DNA of 51,472 nucleotides. Source: Flavobacteriaceae bacterium UBA1682 (GTDB taxonomy: Bacteria; Bacteroidota; Bacteroidia; Flavobacteriales; Flavobacteriaceae). Of the stretch, positions 8,476 through 16,257 are shown in pieces. Location of the stretch: positions 154,270-205,741 of the forward strand of contig DCKE01000024.1 of assembly GCA_002320285.1 (NCBI GenBank), written 5' to 3'. How positions within the stretch are numbered: position 1 is the stretch's first letter; the number at the start of each line of letters is the position of its first letter. The notes under the pieces are model-generated. The model saw only the letters and a program-made list of their open reading frames with translations, made no database searches and was not told where the DNA came from. A program made the position numbers and the translations under genes.

Positions 8476-8512
8476 CGAAGTGGCTATCCCAAAAGGGTAG
8501 CCACTTTGTTTT
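8476..8512 (+). terminator. Terminator after kdsB
   Basis: Stem AAGTGGCTATCCC (8478-8490) with GGGTAGCCACTTT (8495-8507), AAAA loop, followed by a T-rich run. Confidence 0.88.
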
Positions 8513-8561
8513 TATGAGATTTCTGTAAGAGAATAATTTGCTTTGACATCGAAAATAAGCA

Positions 8562-8600
8562 AAAAAAATGACCGCCTCAATATACGAGACGGCCTTTTTG
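8562..8600. terminator. Hairpin terminator downstream of the SRPBCC gene
   Basis: ACCGCCTC (8571-8578) pairs with GAGACGGCC (8586-8594) with one wobble or mismatch. An A tract lies to the left and a T tract to the right, so it can act on the minus strand for the SRPBCC gene. The heptamer array lies between this hairpin and the gene's stop. Confidence 0.7.
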
Positions 8601-8614
8601 TTTATTTCGTTTTT

Positions 8615-8642
8615 TCACTAGTCACTGATCACTAGTCACTAA
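8615..8642 (-). repeat. Heptamer array abutting the SRPBCC stop codon
   Basis: In the gene's sense (minus strand) the TAA stop (8645-8643) is followed with no gap by TTAGTGA, CTAGTGA, TCAGTGA, CTAGTGA. Stops occur at +7 and +14 from the authentic stop, in the two other frames. It belongs to the same family as the arrays at 38563-38639 and 51448-51472. Confidence 0.85.
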
Positions 8643-9758
8643 TTATTGTACTTGTGCAGGCATGGTGGGTTGCGGTACTTCCGTTTCCGCAGCCGTATGA
8701 GGTCTAGTGTTGTTATAACGTGGTGTTACAACGGGTGCTTTATCATCCAAAGGCATATAAATGTTGGTGATCCACTCAGAAGGTTTTCGAGTTTCCAAGA
8801 TTGATTTTTCAAAAACAAGAATAATATTTTTAGATAGGTTTTCGCTTTGATTAGCGTTTTCCATAGCTTTACGTGTATCGATAAGTGCCGTTTTAATATG
8901 GGAGTAATCACCCTTTAAAACGGTGTTAAAGCTGACAAAACTCTCTTGTTTGCGTCCTTGAACTTGACTGTCTTCGGTGGTAAAGATCTCCTCAGCGATA
9001 GGTAAACACATCGAGAAACTAACGGAATCAGCATTGGAATTCCTTTCGATTATCGCAAAGGGCTTACCCTTTTGCGTTAGCGAATTGTCTTTGGCAAAAT
9101 CGATAAGACTCTGAGCAATTCTAGCCATCTCTTCCGCCAAGTCGTCATTGGAAGCTGTTGCTTTTTCAACGATATAATAGGTTTCTCCTTGAACGACTAA
9201 ACCTTTAGTATCAACGGTAAATTCACTGAGTTCTTTGGTGAAGTAGTTTTTAATATTGGATAATCCACGGTCTAATTTCTCGCCTAAAATCGTTTCAGGT
9301 CCTCCTTTAAAAAAGTAGGTCACTTTCATCAAAATATTCATTTCTCCTTTGATGCTCCAAGTTACCATAGTACCCTTGGATTCACTTTTGAACTTCCATC
9401 CGAGCATCGACGCGTTTTTATCCAAAGTTAAACTTTGTGATAAACTATCTTTTGGAAATGCTTTCAGCGTTTTTAAAGTACCGAGTTCTTGTGAGCTCTT
9501 CCAACTCAATCCAGCTGAATCACCTTTGACTACAGCATCGTAAGTAATGTTTTTAGCATCCAATCCTTCCCAGGGTCCCCAATCTTCCCAACTCTTTAAA
9601 TTGTTGACATAATTGTAAACGGAACTTTGTGGCGCATTGACAAAAAGAGATCTCGTTACCGTATAAGCTCCGTTTTGTGTTGCGATATATACAAATAAGG
9701 CGACCAAACTTAAAACCAATAAGAGTAAAAAATATTTAAGAATTTTCATAGCGGGCAA
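8643..9758 (-). CDS. Membrane-anchored SRPBCC (START/polyketide-cyclase-like) protein
   Basis: 371 aa. An N-terminal hydrophobic helix (about 8-26) anchors it, followed by an SRPBCC lipid- or ligand-binding domain (about 33-190, with SSVYNYVNNLKSWEDWGPWE). A C-terminal region (about 205-335) resembles the GyrI-like ligand-binding fold by its layout. A proline-rich tail ends it. Ligand unknown. ATG codons at 9758 and 9749 are both possible; the second (MKILKYFLLLL) gives a more typical signal anchor. A heptamer array abuts the stop. Confidence 0.78.
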   Translation of the reverse strand: MPAMKILKYFLLLLVLSLVALFVYIATQNGAYTVTRSLFVNAPQSSVYNYVNNLKSWEDWGPWEGLDAKNITYDAVVKGDSAGLSWKSSQELGTLKTLKAFPKDSLSQSLTLDKNASMLGWKFKSESKGTMVTWSIKGEMNILMKVTYFFKGGPETILGEKLDRGLSNIKNYFTKELSEFTVDTKGLVVQGETYYIVEKATASNDDLAEEMARIAQSLIDFAKDNSLTQKGKPFAIIERNSNADSVSFSMCLPIAEEIFTTEDSQVQGRKQESFVSFNTVLKGDYSHIKTALIDTRKAMENANQSENLSKNIILVFEKSILETRKPSEWITNIYMPLDDKAPVVTPRYNNTRPHTAAETEVPQPTMPAQVQ

Positions 9759-9962
9759 TAATGTTATTTAGTTAAGGTATTAAATACCAGCATTATCAAT
9801 TTACTATAATGTAAATTGCTTTATCGTTTGTATTTCGCATTGATCCGATTTTTTGCGTCAGCTCATGTTTAAATTGATTAAATCAGGTGAACTATAAAAA
9901 TAAATTAGAGCGTAAAAACAATGGACTTTTGATAAAATATAATCAAAAATAGTAAAATATTA

Positions 9963-10148
9963 CTATTTAAGTGTTGTTTTTAACACAAAAAGCAAGCCTA
10001 TAAATGCGATAAAGCCAATTAATACCCATAAACTACCTTTATAATAGGTTTTATGGAGTTGTATATCTTTTCTATATACGTATACCATCGCTATTAAAAA
10101 AACGATCACAAAGAATATAGAAAATTTGATTTGTCCTGGAGTAAACAT
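9963..10148 (-). CDS. Small two-helix membrane protein
   Basis: 61 aa, with two hydrophobic helices (about 7-25 and 40-57) separated by a short basic/polar loop (YRKDIQLHKTYYKGS). A complete promoter-like element sits just upstream, which supports a real gene. No function can be assigned. Confidence 0.68.
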   Translation of the reverse strand: MFTPGQIKFSIFFVIVFLIAMVYVYRKDIQLHKTYYKGSLWVLIGFIAFIGLLFVLKTTLK

Positions 10149-10164
10149 AATATTTTTATTTCGA

Positions 10165-10193
10165 CAAAATTAGTCTAATTATACGAGTTTCAA
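10165..10193 (-). promoter_or_regulatory. Promoter for the 61-aa membrane protein
   Basis: Minus strand: TTG (10193-10191), 18-bp spacer, TAATTTTG (10172-10165), 17 bp before the ATG. Confidence 0.6.
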
Positions 10194-10529
10194 ACAAAAA
10201 TTAAAAAATTGATTGTAGCGAAAATAATGTTGTCATCTATACAGAGTTAATAATTGAAAAAGTATCATAATCACAAAAAGTATTGATTTAATTAGTTATA
10301 CAAATTAGATCAAATGATATAAAAGTATAAGACATTTTTTTGCAACTTGGAAAGCTGATGATTGGAATTTTTTTATAGATTTATTCTTAAATTATGGAGT
10401 TTTATTAGTGTGTAAGTACGATAAATTCACAATCGTATTTGGGATGGTTTTATTCTAGTTAATGAAGAGAAATTGTAATCTGATTCGGGCCAATGTATTT
10501 ATTGAATGATCATAGGCTAAAAACAGTTT

Positions 10530-10575
10530 TAAAAAAAAACGCCGTTCAAATTGATTTTTGAACGGCGTTTTTATA
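10530..10575 (-). terminator. Terminator after ilvE
   Basis: Perfect 13-bp stem (AACGCCGTTCAAA 10539-10550 region with TTTGAACGGCGTT to about 10569), flanked by A and T tracts, about 20 bp beyond the ilvE stop. Confidence 0.92.
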
Positions 10576-10595
10576 ATTTAAAAGATTCTAATAAA

Positions 10596-11669
10596 CTAGA
10601 TTTTCTCGGTCCAATTAAACGGATCTTGTTCTGCTTTATTTTGAATACCAGTTAATTTATCTTTAATGATTAAAGCGAAAGATTCGCTGTCTTGCATTTC
10701 AGGTAGTGGGTAGTACGTATCTTGAAAAGCGAACCCTTCAATTTGACTTACTACAGCAGCAGTACCTGCACCGAAGATTTCTTTTAAACTTCCGTTTTTA
10801 GCAGCGGCTATAATTTCCTCGACTAATACGGTTTTTACTTGAATGTCTAAACCGATGTGTTTAGCTAATTCAACGATACTTTTTCTAGTAACACCATCAA
10901 GTATACGTTCACTAGTAGGTGCAGTAAATAAAGTGTCATTTATTCTAAAGAACACGTTCATAGTACCGGCTTCCTCAAGTTTAGTATGAGTAGCATCATC
11001 TGTCCAGATTACCTGTTGGTATCCTTCTTTTTGAGCCAATTGAGTAGGGTAGAACTGAGCAGCGTAGTTTCCAGAACATTTGGCAGCTCCAACACCTCCG
11101 TTAGCAGCACGGCTGTAGTGCTCTGCGATTTGTACTTTTACTTTTCCAGCGTAATATGACTTAGCAGGTGATAATAAAATACAAAACATAAATTCCTTAG
11201 AAGGACCAGCAATAACTCCAGATTCCGTAGCTATCATAAAAGGACGGATGTATAAAGAATTTCCTTTTCCTTTTTTAACCCAGTCTTTTTCTATATTTAA
11301 TAAAGCTTTCAATCCACCAATAAAACGCTCAGAGTCGATTTCTGGCATGGCTAGACGAATAGCTGATTTGTTGAATCTATTAAAATTTTCTTCAGGGCGG
11401 AATAACCACACCTCGTCATTACTATCTTTATAAGCTTTCATCCCTTCAAAGATCGCTTGACCGTAATGAAAAACACGGGCAGAAGGATCTAATTGAATAG
11501 GTCCATAAGGTTTGATTTCAACTTGTCCCCATACGCCGTCTTTGTAAGAACAAACAAGCATATGGTCGGTAAAGGCACCACCAAATGATACATTTTCAAA
11601 ATCAAAAGTATCAATTTTCGATTTTTCTACTTTTGATATAGAAATATCTGTGATTGTTTTTAAACTCAT
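10596..11669 (-). CDS. ilvE: Branched-chain amino acid aminotransferase
   Basis: A 357-aa fold-type IV PLP enzyme that makes leucine, isoleucine and valine from their keto acids with glutamate. Visible are FHYGQAIFEGMKAYKD (about 67-82), the PLP-lysine segment GAAKCSGNYAAQF (about 196-208), and the phosphate-binding GAGTAAVVSQI (about 302-312). Length fits the long BCAT (IlvE type 2) form. It stands alone, with no ilv or leu genes nearby. Three TAnnTTTG-like boxes lie upstream on the minus strand (11729-11759), none with an ideal TTG. Confidence 0.96.
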   Translation of the reverse strand: MSLKTITDISISKVEKSKIDTFDFENVSFGGAFTDHMLVCSYKDGVWGQVEIKPYGPIQLDPSARVFHYGQAIFEGMKAYKDSNDEVWLFRPEENFNRFNKSAIRLAMPEIDSERFIGGLKALLNIEKDWVKKGKGNSLYIRPFMIATESGVIAGPSKEFMFCILLSPAKSYYAGKVKVQIAEHYSRAANGGVGAAKCSGNYAAQFYPTQLAQKEGYQQVIWTDDATHTKLEEAGTMNVFFRINDTLFTAPTSERILDGVTRKSIVELAKHIGLDIQVKTVLVEEIIAAAKNGSLKEIFGAGTAAVVSQIEGFAFQDTYYPLPEMQDSESFALIIKDKLTGIQNKAEQDPFNWTEKI

Positions 11670-11876
11670 TATAATGTTTTTAAGTGTTGTTGTTGTTTAA
11701 AATAAAGGAATAATAAGTGATTTTTTATCAAAATTACTTTTACAAATTTAGCAAAAATATCTCCAAAATGCCGTAATTCATTGAACTATTTTCGAATTCA
11801 ATTATTTTTAATTATATTTTTAAAATAATAAATAAAATTTACAGATAATCTGCTAATCAGTATGAACTTGTGTCTA

Positions 11877-11909
11877 TTGCCCTATATTTCCCATTTTTAA
11901 GTATCTTTG
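11877..11909 (+). promoter_or_regulatory. Promoter for the DUF4920-lipoprotein-mnmD operon
   Basis: TTG at 11877-11879, 22-bp spacer, TATCTTTG at 11902-11909. It implies a leader of about 110 nt before the ATG at 12027. The rest of the 11670-12026 gap shows only AT-rich sequence and ilvE upstream elements. Confidence 0.6.
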
Positions 11910-12026
11910 ATAAAATTAAAATCACGCTAGAAAACTCGGTACTTTGTCAATATCTTGTTGGGTATATGAAAAGATTGAGTTGATTAAAGCGATCCCTATA
12001 GTTCTATAATTAAATATCATATATTC

Positions 12027-12530
12027 ATGAAAAAAACACTATTCTTATCTACTGTGTTGCTAATTAGTTTGGTTGGTTGTAAACAAAATTCCCAAGAAAA
12101 AACTTCTATAAGTGAGGCCAAAATCAACTATGAGGTTTTTGGTGATTCGATTCAGGCAAACAGTCCGATACTGTCTCAGAAAGAAATGAGTGACAAGTAT
12201 AAAAATTTGAAAGCGGGGGATACCTTAGCGGTTCAGTTTAAATCCAAAATTGAAGAGGTTTGTCAAAAGAAAGGCTGTTGGATGAGTTTAAGCTTAGATG
12301 AAGGACAAAAGAGTTTTGTCAAGTTTAAAGACTATGCTTTTTTTGTGCCGATGAATGCAGGAGAGCATGAAGTGATCGTCTCCGGTAAAGCTTATGTCAA
12401 TGTCGTTTCTGTCGATGAACTAAAACACTACGCCAAGGACGGTGGTAAATCGGAGGCTGAAATTGCACAGATTACAGAACCAAAAATCACCTATAGTTTT
12501 ATGGCTGATGGGGTTTCAATTCAACCTTAA
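12027..12530 (+). CDS. DUF4920 lipoprotein
   Basis: 167 aa with a signal peptide and lipobox (LVGC, Cys18), so probably an exported lipoprotein. The DUF4920 core includes GDTLAVQFKSKIEEVCQKKG and CWMSLSLDEGQKSFVKFKDY (about 71-110), with a Cys pair (CQKKGC). Some proteins with this domain sit beside redox or metal genes. Here the next gene encodes a haem-motif lipoprotein, which suggests a shared periplasmic redox task (inference). The stop overlaps the next ATG by 1 nt. Confidence 0.85.
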   Translation: MKKTLFLSTVLLISLVGCKQNSQEKTSISEAKINYEVFGDSIQANSPILSQKEMSDKYKNLKAGDTLAVQFKSKIEEVCQKKGCWMSLSLDEGQKSFVKFKDYAFFVPMNAGEHEVIVSGKAYVNVVSVDELKHYAKDGGKSEAEIAQITEPKITYSFMADGVSIQP

Positions 12531-12961
12531 TGAAAATAGTTGTTTTATCTATATGGGTTTTACTTTTTTTTTCGTGTAAGGACAATCATAAATCTGATCA
12601 TCTCAAGTCTGAGAAAAGTTCGTTTCAACTATATAGTATGTCTGAAATGGCTTTGTTGATGGAGCAGATGTATGTCGATAATATGAGAATAAAGGAAGCC
12701 ATATTATCCAATGTTGATATAGCGGATAGTTTACCTAAACATTATTTAAACTTGCCAACGGCGGTTTTAACCGATCCCACTGATAGAGATTTGTTTTTTG
12801 ACAACCATATGGCGGAATTTATAAAAGCGCAACGGTTGGTATATGAAGTGGAAACGAATAGAAAAGAAAATTTTAATGCGATGGTTCAAAGCTGTATCGG
12901 TTGTCATCAAGTGAAATGTGGTGGACCGATCGAACGCATAAAAAAACTGTTAATCCCTTAA
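12530..12961 (+). CDS. Lipoprotein with a single cytochrome c haem motif
   Basis: 143 aa with a lipoprotein signal (LLFFSC, Cys16). A single CIGCH motif (CxxCH, about 123-127) lies very near the C terminus, preceded by long helical sequence rich in MxxMxxMyvd-type repeats. The helical layout with a C-terminal CxxCH resembles cytochrome c' or the cytochrome b562-like fold, with a Met near the N terminus as a possible axial ligand. It overlaps the DUF4920 gene by 1 nt, and mnmD starts 3 nt after its stop. Covalent haem attachment is inferred from the motif only. Confidence 0.78.
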   Translation: MKIVVLSIWVLLFFSCKDNHKSDHLKSEKSSFQLYSMSEMALLMEQMYVDNMRIKEAILSNVDIADSLPKHYLNLPTAVLTDPTDRDLFFDNHMAEFIKAQRLVYEVETNRKENFNAMVQSCIGCHQVKCGGPIERIKKLLIP

Positions 12962-12963
12962 AT

Positions 12964-13653
12964 GTGAAAAGAAAAATAATCATTACCTCGGATGGTTCGA
13001 GTAGTATATTGATGGAGGATATGGATGAAACCTACCATTCTGTGCATGGAGCAGTGCAAGAAGCCAATCACGTATATTTAAAGGAAGGTTTTTTTCAGGT
13101 TCCAAAACGGCAATTTTCTATATTGGAAATGGGATTTGGTACCGGTTTAAACGCTTTACTAACAGCGTTGCAAGCAGAAAAAAATCAATTGTCTATACAA
13201 TACCATGCTGTCGAAGGTTTTCCGTTGACTACAGAAGAGATTCAATTGCTTAATTATTCTGCTCAATTGGATCATCCGAATGCTGTTCGTGATTTTGAAA
13301 ATATTCATCAGATTGATTGGGAGTTAGAAAAACCAATTAATTCTTGTTTTAGTTTAAAAAAAATACGATCTTTATTTGAAGAGTTGCAATTACTACCACA
13401 GTCTTACGATTTGATTTATTTTGATGCTTTTGGCTATCCTTATCAACCGCAATTATGGTCAGCAGAGATTTTTAGTAAAATGTATGATTCGTTAAAGCCC
13501 AATGGGATTTTAGTTACTTATGCTTGCAGGGGAGTAATTAAACAAAATATGCGTACTGCGGGCTTTAAAGTAGCGCGTTTGGCAGGTCCACCTGGTAAAC
13601 GACAGATGATACGAGCTCATAAAATATCTAAAGAAACTGCGTTAAACTCATAA
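12964..13653 (+). CDS. mnmD: MnmD-type tRNA wobble-uridine methyltransferase
   Basis: 229 aa. It resembles the methyltransferase half of MnmC without the oxidase domain. This half methylates nm5(s2)U34 to mnm5(s2)U34 in tRNA. SAM motif: LEMGFGTGLNALLTAL; also YDLIYFDAFGYPYQPQLW (the DAF-P motif of the family) and GILVTYACRGVIKQNMRTAG. I chose the GTG at 12964 (KRKIIITSDGSSS start) because it sits just after the preceding stop. An upstream in-frame TTG at 12901 would overlap the preceding gene by 61 bp. mnmA, which thiolates the same base, is elsewhere in the window. Confidence 0.9.
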   Translation: MKRKIIITSDGSSSILMEDMDETYHSVHGAVQEANHVYLKEGFFQVPKRQFSILEMGFGTGLNALLTALQAEKNQLSIQYHAVEGFPLTTEEIQLLNYSAQLDHPNAVRDFENIHQIDWELEKPINSCFSLKKIRSLFEELQLLPQSYDLIYFDAFGYPYQPQLWSAEIFSKMYDSLKPNGILVTYACRGVIKQNMRTAGFKVARLAGPPGKRQMIRAHKISKETALNS

Positions 13654-13745
13654 AATAATCTTAAAAAACTAAAATAAAATATTTTATACTGTGGATTTGT
13701 ATTATATTTACTTCTAGCGATATCCCTTTAATTTTTTAATTAGAT

Positions 13746-13946
13746 ATGAAAGCAAGACAAATGTTTGATTACACAAAAACGGTATTAGAAAATGTTAGTT
13801 TTGACCCGTTATTATTTTGTAAGGAGTTAGAAAAAGCAATGAAATCATTGTTGCCTTACGATTTAGACTTATTAACCAAATGGTTAGAAAAATACACTTT
13901 GGGAAAACCCGAACTACAGCAATGTTTGTTGTTGATTAACGAATAA
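13746..13946 (+). CDS. Conserved small flavobacterial protein
   Basis: 66 aa, acidic and helical, with no signal or membrane segment. Its pattern (FDYTKTVLENVSFDPLLFCK, then LLPYDLDLLTKWL) recalls short hypothetical proteins common in flavobacteria. It has its own terminator 16 bp after the stop, which supports an independent expressed gene. Function unknown. Confidence 0.75.
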   Translation: MKARQMFDYTKTVLENVSFDPLLFCKELEKAMKSLLPYDLDLLTKWLEKYTLGKPELQQCLLLINE

Positions 13947-13957
13947 TAGTATCAATG

Positions 13958-13988
13958 AAAATGCCCACTTATGTGGGCTTTTTTTTTG
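13958..13988 (+). terminator. Terminator after the 66-aa gene
   Basis: GCCCAC (13963-13968), TTAT loop, GTGGGC (13973-13978), then a nine-T run. It could also receive the converging oxyR transcript poorly. Confidence 0.85.
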
Positions 13989-14017
13989 ATTAATGCATGA
14001 TAAAAGTCGTAATGCGA

Positions 14018-14965
14018 CTAACTGTTGCGCTTTAATTTAGGACTTATAATCTGTATATCACTAAATGCAATGGCACCGCGAATAACACTCTGTATGCTTT
14101 CTTTTAGAGCTTCGATAATCTGAATTTTCAATTCGCTCTTTCGATATATTAAACTGACTTCTCGAGCGGGTTTAGGATCTTTAAATTCAACTAAATTGAC
14201 CAGGTATTCCGATTTGAGATCCAAGGTATGCAAATAGGGCAGTAAAGTGATTCCCAATCCCTCATTGGCAATTTTGATTAAGGTTTCAAAACTACCACTT
14301 TCCAGTTTAAAGGGTAGGTCATTTTCTGATGCGCTAGGTTTACATAAGTTGATTATGCTATTTCTAAAACAATGACCATCATGTAGCAACAATAGATTAT
14401 TGATATCAACATCGCTGACATGGATTTCCTTAGAAAGTCCCTGACGAAATTTTTCGGGAAAATATCCTACAAAGGGTTCATAATACAAAACCGCTTCTTT
14501 GATATCTGCTTCATCCAACGGTGTTGCAGCTATGGCCGCATCGATCTGGCCATTTCTCAGGCGCTGAATAATTTCATCAGTATTGTACTCTTCAATAATT
14601 AAATTGACCTTTGGGTGTTTTTTGATAAAGGTCTTCAAGAACATCGGTAAGAGTGTCGGTGTGATCGTCGGAATAATGCCCAATCTAAATTCACCGCCGA
14701 TATACCCTTTCTGCTGATCTACTATATCCTTGATTCGATTGGATTCTTCTACTATTTTTTGCGCTTGCTTGACGATAATAGTGCCAACTTCGGTCAGCTG
14801 AATGGGTTTAGTAGTACGATCAAATATAATAACTCCTAACTCTTCTTCTAGTTTTTGTATTTGCATACTTAGAGTGGGTTGTGTAACAAAGCTCTTCTCT
14901 GCAGCCAGAGTAAAGTTTTTATATTCCGCCACAGCAATAGTATATATAAGTTGCGTAATTGTCAT
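14018..14965 (-). CDS. oxyR: OxyR-type LysR-family regulator
   Basis: 315 aa. An N-terminal winged helix-turn-helix (TLAAEKSFVTQPTLSMQIQK, about 19-38) precedes a periplasmic-binding-like sensor domain. The sensor contains DGHCFRNSIINLC (about 196-208): two Cys nine residues apart, in the position and spacing of E. coli Cys199/Cys208, which form the peroxide-sensing disulfide. It therefore probably activates peroxide-defence genes. No catalase or peroxiredoxin gene is adjacent. Its stop lies 52 bp from the small gene's terminator region. Confidence 0.92.
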   Translation of the reverse strand: MTITQLIYTIAVAEYKNFTLAAEKSFVTQPTLSMQIQKLEEELGVIIFDRTTKPIQLTEVGTIIVKQAQKIVEESNRIKDIVDQQKGYIGGEFRLGIIPTITPTLLPMFLKTFIKKHPKVNLIIEEYNTDEIIQRLRNGQIDAAIAATPLDEADIKEAVLYYEPFVGYFPEKFRQGLSKEIHVSDVDINNLLLLHDGHCFRNSIINLCKPSASENDLPFKLESGSFETLIKIANEGLGITLLPYLHTLDLKSEYLVNLVEFKDPKPAREVSLIYRKSELKIQIIEALKESIQSVIRGAIAFSDIQIISPKLKRNS

Positions 14966-15020
14966 ATGTTATAAAATGCCAAGAATTAATTTTAATATAT
15001 TCAAGTTAAAACAAAAAAAA

Positions 15021-15614
15021 CTAAAAATCAATCTTTTTTAATTCGGTATAATTATATTTTAGTTTTTTAAGTAAGATACCGTAAATTACTTTATAAACCA
15101 ACCAGATAATTCCAGCAAATATTCCGATAAAAGCTAAAAAAGCAATTATAAGTACTGAGGACTGTATGTTGTTGAGTTTGTCGAAGTAATGATTGGTATG
15201 ACTAAGCACGAATAGCGCATAAAACATACCGATGATCACCATAAAAATATTGATGTAAATATAAATTTTAACGGTTTTACGGGTCTTTAGAATTCCTTGC
15301 ATCAAAGTCTTTGTCGATGATGACACGGAGATTGCGCGATAATTTTTATAAAAAAGCACTATAAATAACAAGGAAAAGCCAATCGATGCGTAATCTATAA
15401 TTGTTATAAATACGGTAGAGTCATCTGCTTCACTACTAGGCATCAATAAGCTGATTAAATTCAAGATGATGAATTCAATTATGCTGATAATAAATATCCA
15501 TTTCACGATTGATGAAGATCTCTTGTGAATCATTTTTTTAATATCCTCTTGCGAGATTTTCGGGAAATCTGAATTTTTATTCCAGTGTTTTTTTAATAAA
15601 TCTAATTCTTCCAT
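15021..15614 (-). CDS. Four-helix membrane protein encoded with an ECF sigma factor
   Basis: 197 aa. A soluble, charged N terminus of about 36 residues (MEELDLLKKHWNKNSDFPKI) is followed by four hydrophobic helices (about 38-57, 68-90, 111-132, 148-176). It begins 12 bp after the sigma gene and is transcribed with it, so an anti-sigma role is inferred. It has no recognisable zinc motif or FecR domain. Similar proteins are sometimes misnamed beta-carotene monooxygenase. Confidence 0.78.
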   Translation of the reverse strand: MEELDLLKKHWNKNSDFPKISQEDIKKMIHKRSSSIVKWIFIISIIEFIILNLISLLMPSSEADDSTVFITIIDYASIGFSLLFIVLFYKNYRAISVSSSTKTLMQGILKTRKTVKIYIYINIFMVIIGMFYALFVLSHTNHYFDKLNNIQSSVLIIAFLAFIGIFAGIIWLVYKVIYGILLKKLKYNYTELKKIDF

Positions 15615-15626
15615 ATTCTGATAACC

Positions 15627-16121
15627 TCAAGGGTTGATTATTTTTTTTAGTTTCGTTTTGATCCTATTCATTTTAACTCGCGCATTGACTTCACTAATAC
15701 CTAAAGTTTCTGAAATTTCGTTATAATCTTTATCTTCCAAATACATATAAACGAGTGCTTTTTCTATATCGTTCAATTGTTGTACAGCTAAATATAAAAC
15801 TTTGAGCTGCTCCTCTTCTTCATAATTGTACTCATCGTATTTAAACTTGTGTATCGTCGCATTAAATTCGATCGTTGTGATGGTTCTGCTTTTCTTCCGA
15901 TACAGGGAAATGGCTGTATTTAAAGCGACTCGATACGCCCAAGTAGTGAATTTGGCATCTCCTCTAAATTTGGGGTATGCTTTCCATAATTGGATGGAGA
16001 TTTCTTGAAACAAATCTTTATGGGCATGCTCATCAGAAGTATATAATCTACATATCTTGTGTATTATATTCTGATTGATTTCAACCTGCTGAATAAATTC
16101 CTGTTCTAATAGTGGGTTCAT
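15627..16121 (-). CDS. ECF-type RNA polymerase sigma factor
   Basis: 164 aa. Region 2 spans DLFQEISIQLWKAYPKFRGD and FTTWAYRVALNTAISLYRKK (about 37-78). Region 4 with its helix-turn-helix is YNEISETLGISEVNARVKMN (about 133-152). It directs RNA polymerase to a small regulon, probably under control of the adjacent 4-TM protein. A well-spaced housekeeping-type promoter lies just upstream. The target signal is not evident. Confidence 0.92.
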   Translation of the reverse strand: MNPLLEQEFIQQVEINQNIIHKICRLYTSDEHAHKDLFQEISIQLWKAYPKFRGDAKFTTWAYRVALNTAISLYRKKSRTITTIEFNATIHKFKYDEYNYEEEEQLKVLYLAVQQLNDIEKALVYMYLEDKDYNEISETLGISEVNARVKMNRIKTKLKKIINP

Positions 16122-16154
16122 GACTGATAGGACGCCTAAACGATTTAATTGTTA

Positions 16155-16182
16155 CAAAAATACTTACTTTCTAACAATTCAA
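16155..16182 (-). promoter_or_regulatory. Promoter for the ECF sigma operon
   Basis: Minus strand: TTG (16182-16180), 17-bp spacer, TATTTTTG (16162-16155), 33 bp before the ATG. Confidence 0.62.
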
Positions 16183-16229
16183 TGCGGGAATGTTTTTGAA
16201 ATTATCATGCAATTGTTGATTAATCTTCG

Positions 16230-16237
16230 TAAATTTG
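16230..16237 (+). promoter_or_regulatory. Putative -7 box for the NADH dehydrogenase gene
   Basis: TAAATTTG, 20 bp before the ATG at 16258. It lies inside the long in-frame upstream extension, which argues that translation starts downstream of it. No TTG at 17-23 bp. Confidence 0.5.
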
Positions 16238-16257
16238 TTAGTCAAAATTCATATATT

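Larger units (their letters stand above)
10149..10595. other. Gene-free stretch
   Basis: AT-rich, with no convincing coding frame. It holds the promoter for the 61-aa gene at its left end and the ilvE terminator at its right end. I see nothing else in it. Confidence 0.6.

Noticed and set aside
12901..12963. TTG start for mnmD
   Set aside because: It would overlap the preceding gene by 61 bp. The GTG at 12964 directly follows its stop and gives the family N terminus.
16120..16257. Upstream in-frame start for the NADH dehydrogenase
   Set aside because: The extension overlaps the divergent sigma gene, contains a TAnnTTTG box and is not part of the Rossmann N terminus.
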